From the NCBI GenBank assembly GCA_025996815.1, contig BNTT01000028.1, forward strand, positions 1 through 27,504: a DNA stretch of 27,504 bases. The letters are read 5' to 3'. A program made the position numbers and the translations under genes. The notes beneath the pieces were generated by a model. The model made no database searches. It saw only the letters and a program-made list of their open reading frames with translations, and had not been told where the DNA came from. Source of the DNA: Bacteroidia bacterium (GTDB lineage Bacteria > Bacteroidota > Bacteroidia > Bacteroidales > Azobacteroidaceae). Numbering within the stretch: position 1 is the first letter of the stretch; each line of letters starts with the position of its first letter. Positions 7,716 through 15,505 of this stretch are shown here, in pieces.

Positions 7716-9755
7716 TTATTTGTCGCGACCGTATCGTTTCAGCACCACCGCCGTGCGCGCCGGCAAATACAATTTCAGCCACTCCTTATTCTCCCCTGCA
7801 TAGAGCGGGTCGAAAGCGGTGTGGTATGCAATTTCGGCATTTATCCGCCCGAAGCCGCCAAACGTGGGGGCGTCGCTGTCCAACACCATCTTGTACTGCC
7901 CCGGGGGCACTAAAAAGCCGTAATCGGTAAAGGATTTTTCCGGATTGAAATTGAAGGCGAAGACGTAATCGCCCCGTCGGAATGCCAAAATCTGGTCGCC
8001 GTCGTTGTCCCACACTTTTTGAATTTCCAGCGACTGGAAGCCCTTGATGCCGTTAAGCAGATTCACCATCGCGCTGTCGAAATCGCCCAGGTAGTGGTAT
8101 TTCAGGTCGGGATTGTCCACCAGATGCCACTGTCGGCGGGCGTATTTATACGACCAGCCATTGTCCTGACGCGGAAAATCTACCCATTCGGGGTGCCCAA
8201 ATTCGTTGCCCATAAAGTTGAGATAGCCGCCGTTGATGGTCGAGGCGGTTACTAAGCGAATCATTTTGTGGAGTGCGATGCCGCGGTCAACCATCAAATT
8301 GTTGTCGTTCACGTGCATGTGCCAATACATTTCCGCGTCGATGAGGCGGAAAATGATGGTTTTGTCGCCCACCAATGCCTGGTCGTGGCTTTCGGCATAA
8401 CTGATTGTCTTCTCGTCTGCCCGCCGGTTGGTCGTTTCCCACCAGATGCCCGACGGGTGCCAATCCTGGTCTTTTTTCTCCTTGATAATTTTTATCCAGT
8501 AGTCGGGGATGTTCATCGCCATGCGGTAATCGAAGCCGTAGCCGCCCTGAGCGACTGCCACAGCCAATCCGGGCATCCCGCTCACCTCCTCCGCGATGGT
8601 CAGCGCGTGCGGATTGACCTCGTGAATCAACTTATTCGCCAGCGTGAGGTAGCAAATCGCCTCGCCGTCCTGATTGGCGTTGAAATAGTCGCCGTAACCG
8701 GAAAAAGCCTCGCCCAGACCGTGACTGTTGTAGAGCATACTCGTCACGCCATCGAAGCGGAAGCCGTCAAAACGGTATTCTTCCAGCCAAAATTTGCAGT
8801 TGGAGAGCAAGAAATGAATCACCTCGTTGCGCCGATAGTTGAAGCAGAGCGAGTCCCACGCGGGGTGTTCGCGCCGCGCATCGCTGTGAAAATACTGGTC
8901 GTAGGAGCCGTCAAACCGCCCCAGACCTTCGGTTTCATTTTTCACGGCGTGCGAATGCACCAAGTCCATAATCACGGCGATGCCCATCGCGTGAGCCGTG
9001 TCGATGAGTTCTTTCAACTCCTCCGGCGTGCCAAACCGCGACGATGCCGCAAAAAAACTCGACACGTGGTAGCCAAACGAGCCATAATAGGGGTGCTCCT
9101 GAATCGCCATAATCTGAATGGCATTGTAGCCGTCCTTTTGGATGCGCGGCAGAATGTTTTGCGTAAATTCGCGATACGTGCCCACGCGCTCGTCATTGGT
9201 AGCCATGCCGATGTGGCATTCGTAAATCAGTAGCGGCGCGGTGTTCGGCGCAAAATTTTTCACCTTATATATGTAGGGCGTGTCGGGGTTCCAGACTTGC
9301 GCGCTGAAAATGTGCGTAGTGTTGTCCTGCACCACGCGCTGCGCCCATGCGGGGATGCGCTCGCCGGAGCCGCCGTCCCAGTGCATCCGCAATTTATACA
9401 GTTCGCCGTGGTGCAATTTGTCGTGAGGCAGAGCAATTTCCCACGCACCATTGCCAATCGGATGCAACTGATAATCAGGCTGTTGCGCCCACCCGTTGAA
9501 ATCGCCAACGAGATAAATCGCCGTCGCTCGCGGTGCCCATTCGCGAAACACCCAGCCCGCGTCGGTCTTGTGCAAGCCGAAATACAGATAGCCGTCGGCA
9601 AAATCGCTCAGCGGCACTTTGCCGTCCTGCGTCAACTCCCGTTCGCGCTGCAAAAAATAGGCATAACGCCCCTCAATCGCCGCCGTGTAAGGCTCCAGCC
9701 AAGGGTCGCCCTTGATTAGCCCCAATTTGCTTGTCGTTTCTTTTTTCTTAGCCAT
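7716..9755 (-). CDS. glgB: 1,4-alpha-glucan branching enzyme (GH13)
   Basis: Creates alpha-1,6 branches in glycogen in the cytoplasm. A CBM48 domain covers about residues 55-150 (WVFREWAPRATAIYLVGDFN). The GH13 barrel follows with all expected motifs: DLVHSH (264-269), GFRFDGVTS with nucleophile Asp335, TIAEEVSG with acid/base Glu389, and AESHDQ with His457/Asp458. A C-terminal all-beta domain ends the protein. Length (679 aa) and the AEEVSGMPG form fit the eukaryote-like GH13_8 branching enzymes common in Bacteroidetes, not the E. coli type. I start at the ATG at 9753-9755 (MAKKKETTSK); upstream in-frame codons overlap the promoter. No other glycogen gene is nearby. Ends 3 bp from the convergent EnvC-like gene. 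Confidence 0.95.
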   Translation of the reverse strand: MAKKKETTSKLGLIKGDPWLEPYTAAIEGRYAYFLQRERELTQDGKVPLSDFADGYLYFGLHKTDAGWVFREWAPRATAIYLVGDFNGWAQQPDYQLHPIGNGAWEIALPHDKLHHGELYKLRMHWDGGSGERIPAWAQRVVQDNTTHIFSAQVWNPDTPYIYKVKNFAPNTAPLLIYECHIGMATNDERVGTYREFTQNILPRIQKDGYNAIQIMAIQEHPYYGSFGYHVSSFFAASSRFGTPEELKELIDTAHAMGIAVIMDLVHSHAVKNETEGLGRFDGSYDQYFHSDARREHPAWDSLCFNYRRNEVIHFLLSNCKFWLEEYRFDGFRFDGVTSMLYNSHGLGEAFSGYGDYFNANQDGEAICYLTLANKLIHEVNPHALTIAEEVSGMPGLAVAVAQGGYGFDYRMAMNIPDYWIKIIKEKKDQDWHPSGIWWETTNRRADEKTISYAESHDQALVGDKTIIFRLIDAEMYWHMHVNDNNLMVDRGIALHKMIRLVTASTINGGYLNFMGNEFGHPEWVDFPRQDNGWSYKYARRQWHLVDNPDLKYHYLGDFDSAMVNLLNGIKGFQSLEIQKVWDNDGDQILAFRRGDYVFAFNFNPEKSFTDYGFLVPPGQYKMVLDSDAPTFGGFGRINAEIAYHTAFDPLYAGENKEWLKLYLPARTAVVLKRYGRDK

Positions 9756-9759
9756 GTCG

Positions 9760-9767
9760 CAAAGATA
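9760..9767 (-). promoter_or_regulatory. -7 box TATCTTTG just 4 bp before glgB
   Basis: The reverse complement reads TATCTTTGCGACATG. Only 4 bp separate the box from the start codon, so the predicted transcript would begin at or next to the ATG, giving a leaderless or nearly leaderless mRNA. Confidence 0.6.
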
Positions 9768-9811
9768 CAAATTTATTCTGAAACAAGCGGCATAACTTAC
9801 GACAAATGATT

Positions 9812-10693
9812 TTAATCCAACTGATAGCCAAACGATTTGAGAAATTTGTCGCGGTTGCGCCAGTCTTTTTCGACTTTGACGAACATTTCCAAAAAAACTT
9901 TTTTGTCGAAAAATTTTTCGATGTCTTTGCGTGCCATTGAGCCTACTTTTTTGAGGGCTTTGCCCTGGTCGCCGATGATGATGCCTTTTTGCGATTCGCG
10001 TTCCACGATGATGAGGGCGCGAATGCGGATGATGTCCGCCGCCTCTTCAAACGTTTCAACGACCACTTCCACCGAATACGGGATTTCTTTTTGGTAATAG
10101 AGCAAGATTTTTTCGCGGATTATTTCCGTGACGAAAAACCTTGCCGGTCGGTCGGTCAGTTGGTCTTTTTCAAAATAGGGCGGCGATTCGGGGATTTGCT
10201 CCTCAATGCGCTTTTTCAGATAGTCGATATTGAATTTATTGGTGGCTGAGAGCGGGATAATCTCCGCCGCGGGCAACAGTTCGTGCCATTCTTCCACTTG
10301 TTTCTCCAACTCTTTTTGATTGGATAAGTCTATTTTGTTGATAATCAGCAAAACCGGTGATTCCACTTTCTGCACTTTGGCGAGAAAAAAGTCGTTTTTG
10401 TCAATTTTTTCCACCACATCCGTCACATACACCAGCACGTCTGCATCGCCCAGAGCCGATTCGGAAAAATTGAGCATACTCGCTTGGAGTTTGTAATTGG
10501 GCTGCAACACGCCCGGCGTATCCGAATAGACAATCTGCATCTCGTCGGTATTGACAATGCCCATGATGCGGTGCCGCGTGGTCTGCGACTTAGCCGTGAT
10601 AATCGACACCTTCTCGCCCACAAGCATATTCATAAGTGTGGATTTCCCCACATTTGGATTGCCCACGATGTTTACAAAACCGGATTTGTGCAT
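9812..10693 (-). CDS. era: GTPase Era
   Basis: Essential small GTPase that binds the 3' end of 16S rRNA and helps 30S maturation. The GTPase domain shows G1 GNPNVGKS (11-18), switch region QTTRHRIMG (37-45), G3 DTPG (58-61), G4 NKID (119-122) and G5 SAT (149-151). A KH domain follows with SQKGIIIGDQGKALKKVG near 228-246. At 293 aa it is full length. In Bacteroidetes era normally lies right after fabH in the yceD-rpmF-fabH-era cluster; here a restriction-modification gene intervenes, ending 16 bp upstream. No TAnnTTTG box lies in that gap, so era may depend on read-through from the inserted gene or on a promoter inside it. Confidence 0.97.
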   Translation of the reverse strand: MHKSGFVNIVGNPNVGKSTLMNMLVGEKVSIITAKSQTTRHRIMGIVNTDEMQIVYSDTPGVLQPNYKLQASMLNFSESALGDADVLVYVTDVVEKIDKNDFFLAKVQKVESPVLLIINKIDLSNQKELEKQVEEWHELLPAAEIIPLSATNKFNIDYLKKRIEEQIPESPPYFEKDQLTDRPARFFVTEIIREKILLYYQKEIPYSVEVVVETFEEAADIIRIRALIIVERESQKGIIIGDQGKALKKVGSMARKDIEKFFDKKVFLEMFVKVEKDWRNRDKFLKSFGYQLD

Positions 10694-10709
10694 TTTTTTT
10701 TATTGTTTT

Positions 10710-13298
10710 TTATATCATTCCATCTGCCTCCGCAACTTTACAAATTTTATCTCCCAATGCTTTTAACTGTTGTTTAAATTCTGCTTGGAGTGGCTTAAAA
10801 CTGTCGTTCAGGCGGTCGTTTGAGAATAGCATTTTGTGGATTTGGAGCCAGCCTGCGTCCCAAGCATTAAGATTGTATTTTGGCTGAATGTTGTTGTAGG
10901 TTTGCCGCAGAGAAAATGATTTTGACAACAATTCAGTGGCAAAATCCAATAACGCTTTCGCCTCGCTCGTAATTTTTAATTCGTAATTCGTGATTTTTTT
11001 ATAAACAAACCGCTCCTCATCATTCTGCAAATCTATTTGTACTTCCATATTGTTGTGTTCTATGCCAAGCGCATTGATTTGCGCTTTTGAGAGCCAGAAA
11101 AACTCATTATTTACACGATAATTTTTGCCATTATATTCGTAATTTCTTAGCGAAGTTTGATTACTGCCGCTTGCAAAGAGCGAATAAACAACGCAATCGG
11201 CAACAAATTTATCCCAATTTTTTGATTTTTGCAACGTCTCGGAAGGTCGCCGAAAAACATCTTTATCGCGTACCCACAAAAGATTTTGCTCTCTAAAAAC
11301 TTCTACAGCAGATTTTCTGACTGCAAATGTTACACATATTTTCTCAAAATTAGATTCGTCAATAATTGGACATTCGCCTGATTTATAAGGCATTGAAAGT
11401 AATTGAAGATATTTATCTGAACATTGAACGTTGTTGTTGTGATTAAATAAATTTCCGAGTGAGTGTTTGGTCGTATATTTCACTCTTGTTTTGGCTATTG
11501 AATTTTTAATCCCGTCAGAGGTTGTCGGAAAATCTGTTATTTTTTCTCCTTTTACTTTTATTTCATTAATCCAACTACTAATTGTGAATTTTTTATCAAT
11601 CTTTTTCGCTACCCATCTGCATTTTTCTATAATTTCATTTTCTTCATTTTTCAAAACATCAAATTGAAATTCTGTTTGCGGATTATTATTGGGGTTGAGT
11701 TTCCAATGGCTAAAAATAATTCCCCAAGCCGAAGAAGTTCCGTGAAATTCACCGGCATTAAACAAAAATCCTGCTTCAAAAGTAAATTGACGGCACAGTT
11801 TTTCGGTAAAATTTCCGAAACTTGGACTTGTAAGAAAACCTTTATTGAAAAAGAAAAAATGCAAATCTTTGGTATAATTAAATGTTTTTGCCCAAAGTTG
11901 AACGCGATAAATAAACTGACAATAGAGTTCTTGCGCCGCCGAAGAACCAATATTTTCTGCTACCATTAAATCATTTATTTTTGTTTTTGCAATACCTTCC
12001 TTGTCTCTTTTCCCTGATTTATTGGCATTGTCACCATTGCTACCAAACGGCGGATTCATAAAAAAGACGATAGGCTGGTTTGCTTGCAGGGCTTTTATCA
12101 ATTCCGCGGGCATTTTCAAGTTGTCGTAAAAACCGCGCTGTCCTGTATGTACCCAAATATCATCGTTGAGAAAATCGTATTGAAATGTGGTTGCTTCGGG
12201 GTTGTACATATCAGAAATTGCAATTTCTTCTTCGTGCAACGTGCTGCAAAACAACGCATTAAATTTGTAATCGCGGGTCAAATTCTTTGTGCCTGAAGCT
12301 GCGTCCCAAACAACATATTTTTCTTTCCAATCATTGCCCAATTGTTCGGAAATCAACTCGTGTGCGCGGTCAGTCCACAGTTTTGGTGTCCAAAAATCGC
12401 CTGTAAAACGGCGGCCAACTTCCTCAATTAGCGTATCGGCAATTTCGGTGAGTTCCTTGTAAATCCACAAATTGCTCTGAATATCAAACTGCGAAAAAAA
12501 GGCTTCAAACTGACTGGCATTAACGCGGTATTCAGTAAATTTTCTACCGGTGGTAATGACACAAACCGTATTTTTTTTCTCTGGATGCAAATAGACTTTT
12601 CCGTTATTCAAAAATTTATTAAATAAAATTTGCATCTTTATTTTGGAGTCAACAGCCATGCCGCCAAACACATTTTTGTTGAAATCTTCAAAAATTTTGA
12701 GCAACGACTGCTTACTAATTTCAATTTTGTTGAATGCACCGTCAAGATTAAGCAATTCGTCAATCAAGGTAAAAATATAGTTCAAGTCAAAATTGGTTGA
12801 TTGCAGATTATGCACAAAAACATCCAGATTGGGGTCTTCGATTAATATATTGAAAAGTTCTGAATTGTGTTGATATGCTTCGGAAGGCGAGATTGTCCAA
12901 TCGAAATTTTCGTCAAGATAGGAGTATAATTTAGGTCCGTATAGCACAAAAATTTCGTTTTTGTCGGCAGCCACAAGAATATTTGGTAGCGACTCGCCCG
13001 CCTCGCGAAAACGGTGCAGATAATAGATAATTTGCACAGCAACCATCGCACGAGCCTGTTTTTGTTCGGTAAACTGTTCTTCGTATTTGATTTCAGCAAG
13101 CAATTTGAGGTTGTAGAAGAGTCTGTCTACGCTTTCAACCAGAATATCGGTATTGTGATATTCCGTAATAATTTTCACCTCATCGCCGTAAAAAGTTTTG
13201 AACAGATTGCGGTAAGCAATACGCACATCACTCTCTTTTTGGGCGCGAGAAAGTTCTTTGACAAACTTCTCCTGCTGTGATTTTGTTATTTTAGACAT
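10710..13298 (-). CDS. Type IIG-like restriction-modification protein (N6-adenine methyltransferase)
   Basis: The methyltransferase core has a motif X-like RRFTGDFWTP (296-305), a motif I-like WDAASGTKN (331-339) and the catalytic NPPF (415-418) in VFFMNPPFG, giving N6-adenine methylation. The ~250-residue N-terminal part contains TDILVESVD at 50-58 and LLAEIKYEE at 66-74. Asp51 with Glu69-x-Lys71 fits a PD-(D/E)xK nuclease, which would make this a single-chain type IIG enzyme. The last ~300 residues are likely the target-recognition part. Motif I has Lys where Gly is usual (DxAxGxGN). The gene is AT-richer than its neighbours and splits fabH from era, suggesting acquisition. No separate specificity or endonuclease gene is visible. 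A methylase-only anti-restriction role is the alternative. Confidence 0.8.
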   Translation of the reverse strand: MSKITKSQQEKFVKELSRAQKESDVRIAYRNLFKTFYGDEVKIITEYHNTDILVESVDRLFYNLKLLAEIKYEEQFTEQKQARAMVAVQIIYYLHRFREAGESLPNILVAADKNEIFVLYGPKLYSYLDENFDWTISPSEAYQHNSELFNILIEDPNLDVFVHNLQSTNFDLNYIFTLIDELLNLDGAFNKIEISKQSLLKIFEDFNKNVFGGMAVDSKIKMQILFNKFLNNGKVYLHPEKKNTVCVITTGRKFTEYRVNASQFEAFFSQFDIQSNLWIYKELTEIADTLIEEVGRRFTGDFWTPKLWTDRAHELISEQLGNDWKEKYVVWDAASGTKNLTRDYKFNALFCSTLHEEEIAISDMYNPEATTFQYDFLNDDIWVHTGQRGFYDNLKMPAELIKALQANQPIVFFMNPPFGSNGDNANKSGKRDKEGIAKTKINDLMVAENIGSSAAQELYCQFIYRVQLWAKTFNYTKDLHFFFFNKGFLTSPSFGNFTEKLCRQFTFEAGFLFNAGEFHGTSSAWGIIFSHWKLNPNNNPQTEFQFDVLKNEENEIIEKCRWVAKKIDKKFTISSWINEIKVKGEKITDFPTTSDGIKNSIAKTRVKYTTKHSLGNLFNHNNNVQCSDKYLQLLSMPYKSGECPIIDESNFEKICVTFAVRKSAVEVFREQNLLWVRDKDVFRRPSETLQKSKNWDKFVADCVVYSLFASGSNQTSLRNYEYNGKNYRVNNEFFWLSKAQINALGIEHNNMEVQIDLQNDEERFVYKKITNYELKITSEAKALLDFATELLSKSFSLRQTYNNIQPKYNLNAWDAGWLQIHKMLFSNDRLNDSFKPLQAEFKQQLKALGDKICKVAEADGMI
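10968..10996. repeat. Low-complexity AATTACGAATT-type element inside the methyltransferase gene
   Basis: On the coding strand this reads as repeated ACGAATT/AAAATTACG units, encoding KITNYELKITS. Such AATTACGAATTACG strings are typical of dispersed intergenic repeats; here one is translated near residue 770. Confidence 0.5.
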
Positions 13299-13361
13299 AT
13301 TTCTATATTTTCTTTCATCATTTTCGACGCTTTATCTGCGTGTCTATCTCTAATGCTTACG

Positions 13362-13402
13362 AAAAAAAGAGCTTAGAGTTTTAAATCATACTCTAAACTC
13401 TA
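13362..13402 (-). terminator. Rho-independent-like terminator after fabH
   Basis: On the minus strand TAGAGTTT (13402-13395) pairs with AAACTCTA (13381-13374) across a 13-nt loop; an alternative 7-bp stem TTAGAGT/ACTCTAA overlaps it. The hairpin is followed by a run of seven T at 13368-13362. AT-rich but well placed between fabH and the inserted restriction-modification gene. Confidence 0.55.
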
Positions 13403-13420
13403 CACTATAATAACTCCACT

Positions 13421-14422
13421 CTATTTCGGGTCATAGCCCCATTTCAAGTAAGTTGCCCCCCACGTGAAACCCGCCCCAAAAGCGGTCAAAATGAGGTTAT
13501 CACCTTTTTTCAGCTTAGATTCCCATTCCCACAAGCAGAGCGGGATGGTGCCTGCGCTGGTGTTGCCGTATTTTTCGATGTTTACCATCACTTTTTCCAT
13601 TGGCGTATCCAGGTAGTTTGCCACTGCTTCTATGATGCGCATGTTGGCTTGGTGGGGCACTACCCAGTCGATTTGGTCTTTGGTGAGGTTGTTGCGTTTC
13701 ACAAGTTGTTCGCAGGAGTCGACCATGCTGGATACGGCGCGTTTGAACACCACTTTGCCGTCTTGCCAGATGTAGTGCAGGCGTTGGTCGAGCGTTTCGT
13801 GCGTGCTGGGGTTTGCCGAGCCGCCGGCATACATGCGCAGGTTCTCGGGCGAACTGCCGTCGGACTGGTGAATGGAGTCGATAACGCCCAAATCTTCCTC
13901 GGTGGCTTCCACTAAGGCGCAACCACAGCCATCTGCAAAAATCGGGCAGGTGTTGCGGTCGGTGTAGTCGGTGACCACGGATAGCACATCGCCGGAAATG
14001 ACCATGATTTTCTTATACCTTCCGGTGGCAATCAAGCCGTCAGCCACCTCCAGCGCATAGATAAACCCACTGCAAGCCGCTTCCATGTCGAAGCAAAACG
14101 CATTGGTCATCCCCGTTTGCGCTGCTGTGAGGGCGGCAGAATTGGGTAAAATGTAATCCGGCGTGGAGGTTGCAAACACCACCGCCTCAATCTCCGCAGG
14201 GTCAAAAGGATGCTTGCGCTGCAAATCTTCAACGGCTTTGACCGCCAAATACGAAATGCCGCGCCCTTCTTCAGGTTTCAAAATACGCCGCTCTTTAATG
14301 CCGATGCGCTTGAGAATCCATTCGTCAGACGTTTCAACCATGGTCGACAACTCGTCATTGGTCAAACGATACTGCGGAACAGCCCCCCCTACCCCTGTGA
14401 TAACTGCATGAAACTTACTCAT
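13421..14422 (-). CDS. fabH: Beta-ketoacyl-ACP synthase III
   Basis: Starts fatty-acid chains by condensing an acyl-CoA primer with malonyl-ACP in the cytoplasm. The Cys-His-Asn triad is visible: Cys117 in MEAACSGF, His257 in VVPHQAN and Asn287 in KYGNTSAG. Length (333 aa) is standard. The start ATG lies inside the last codons of rpmF (8-bp overlap, AATGAGTAA), so the two are translationally coupled, as in other bacteria with the yceD-rpmF-fabH order. A hairpin with a T run follows the stop. Confidence 0.97.
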   Translation of the reverse strand: MSKFHAVITGVGGAVPQYRLTNDELSTMVETSDEWILKRIGIKERRILKPEEGRGISYLAVKAVEDLQRKHPFDPAEIEAVVFATSTPDYILPNSAALTAAQTGMTNAFCFDMEAACSGFIYALEVADGLIATGRYKKIMVISGDVLSVVTDYTDRNTCPIFADGCGCALVEATEEDLGVIDSIHQSDGSSPENLRMYAGGSANPSTHETLDQRLHYIWQDGKVVFKRAVSSMVDSCEQLVKRNNLTKDQIDWVVPHQANMRIIEAVANYLDTPMEKVMVNIEKYGNTSAGTIPLCLWEWESKLKKGDNLILTAFGAGFTWGATYLKWGYDPK

Positions 14423-14609
14423 TGACTGCTGCTTTGTCGATAATTACTTTGCCTTTGTAAAACAATTTGCCCTCGTGCCAATGCGCGCGATGGTACAAAT
14501 GATATTCGCCGGTCGTTTGGTCCAGCGCGATTTGCGGCAGCACAGCGTTGTCGTGTGTCCGTCGTTTGTCCCTTCTTGTTTTACCTACTCTTCGTTTGGG
14601 ATGTGCCAT
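14415..14609 (-). CDS. rpmF: 50S ribosomal protein L32, cysteine-free form
   Basis: The N-terminus [20 protein letters not shown] is the L32 hallmark, and length (64 aa) is right. Many L32 proteins bind zinc through two CxxC pairs. Here there is no cysteine: the first site reads LDQTTGEYH and the second [11 protein letters not shown], so this is a zinc-independent (C-minus) form. It is the only L32 in view. It lies 38 bp after yceD and overlaps fabH by 8 bp, the common yceD-rpmF-fabH operon. Confidence 0.95.
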   Translation of the reverse strand: MAHPKRRVGKTRRDKRRTHDNAVLPQIALDQTTGEYHLYHRAHWHEGKLFYKGKVIIDKAAVNE

Positions 14610-14647
14610 TTTCTTTAATTTTATTTAAATGTTTATATTTTCAATCA

Positions 14648-15151
14648 TCAATCATCTAATTCTTCATTGTCGATAATATCTTCATCATCGTTTTCTGTCG
14701 TCACAATGTGCTGTTTCAAATGCTCCACCATTGCGCGATTGCATTGCCCCGGAGCGTGCACGTGTTTGAGTGGGATTTCCAACGCCACAAACTCGTATAA
14801 AAACCATGCGATATTGATAAAGCCCTCTTTTTCGGGAACTGTTATCACATCGTCGGCACCCTCTGCGTATTCTTTGCCCAATTTGACGACCAATTTGGCA
14901 GTCGTTTCTATCGGAAAATCCATCTCGTCTAAACAGCGGTCGCACACGATGAGCACGTTTCCGTTCAACTTAAAATCGAATACAAACGTCCCGTTTACAT
15001 CCGTCACCGTGAGCGAAACCTTGACTTTCCCTTTTTGCACATCTTCCGATTCGATGTCTGCAAAAAACTGATTATCAAGCAGATATTCAAACGTTTGAAC
15101 CTCCTGCCTCCCACCTGTCAAGTCAATTCTATATGCACTAAACTTTCCCAA
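14648..15151 (-). CDS. yceD: YceD/DUF177 family protein, TTG start
   Basis: DUF177 proteins are linked to 23S rRNA accumulation and are usually encoded just before rpmF, as here. Visible family features are the N-terminal GKFSAYRIDL, the central VCDRCLDEMD Cys pair with a later PGQC, and an acidic tail (DDEDIIDNEELDD). The reading frame stays open upstream to an ATG at 15283, but a strong -7 box (15191-15198) lies within that extension and the extra 44 residues are basic and unlike the family. I therefore choose the TTG at 15149-15151, giving 167 aa beginning (M)GKFSAYRIDL; no ATG exists near it. Leader about 35 nt. Confidence 0.85.
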   Translation of the reverse strand: MGKFSAYRIDLTGGRQEVQTFEYLLDNQFFADIESEDVQKGKVKVSLTVTDVNGTFVFDFKLNGNVLIVCDRCLDEMDFPIETTAKLVVKLGKEYAEGADDVITVPEKEGFINIAWFLYEFVALEIPLKHVHAPGQCNRAMVEHLKQHIVTTENDDEDIIDNEELDD

Positions 15152-15190
15152 AACACTATCTTTTTCAAATGCCTGCGCAAAAAATTTCCG

Positions 15191-15198
15191 CAAAGGTA
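15191..15198 (-). promoter_or_regulatory. -7 box TACCTTTG of the yceD-rpmF-fabH operon
   Basis: The reverse complement reads TACCTTTGC. It decides the TTG start of yceD because longer readings would begin upstream of the transcript. No other such box is seen before rpmF or fabH. Confidence 0.75.
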
Positions 15199-15295
15199 GG
15201 CATTTTTTTGATACAAACAAAACATTTTTAAAAAATCGGTTAAATCTTTTTTTTGAGTTCCTATGTTTGTAGTCTGTAAGCAAAGGAACGGAAAA

Positions 15296-15505
15296 TTAAC
15301 ATGGCTCCAAATCTAAGCGGCATGATTGCGGATTTATTTCCGATTGAAGCACCCGAATAGTGCCATTATGAAACTCCGTGCCGGCAATTTCTTTTTCCAG
15401 CGGGAAAATGCCAATCAGCCGGTGAGCATCGTCCAACGCCACATAATGCTGATGGAAAACCTCGCCGGAGGGCGATATGATGCGGTGGGCGGCAATGTTT
15501 TTCAT
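15296..15505 (-). CDS. Small hypothetical protein (69 aa), coupled to the Wzi-family gene
   Basis: The ATG overlaps the stop of the upstream Wzi-family gene by 4 bp (ATGA at 15502-15505), suggesting a real, coupled gene. The product is soluble with no signal peptide. Its order (IAAHRIISPSGEV, HYVALDDAHRLIGIFPLEKE, EFHNGTIRVLQ) looks like a compact beta-sheet domain with a pattern 'start phrase, D-x-x-x-x-x-G, P-L-x-x-E, G-x-I'. I cannot name the family or function; the pattern feels conserved but I cannot check it. A spurious frame remains possible. Confidence 0.55.
   Translation of the reverse strand: MKNIAAHRIISPSGEVFHQHYVALDDAHRLIGIFPLEKEIAGTEFHNGTIRVLQSEINPQSCRLDLEPC

Noticed and set aside
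8268..9233. A 321-aa open frame on the plus strand opposite glgB
   Set aside because: It is antisense to a gene with complete catalytic motifs, has no promoter box or family resemblance, and is explained by codon bias of glgB.
15240..15292. GTTCC...GGAAC inverted repeat downstream of the 69-aa gene as a terminator
   Set aside because: On the relevant strand it is followed by A rather than T, and the stem has mismatches beyond 5 bp.
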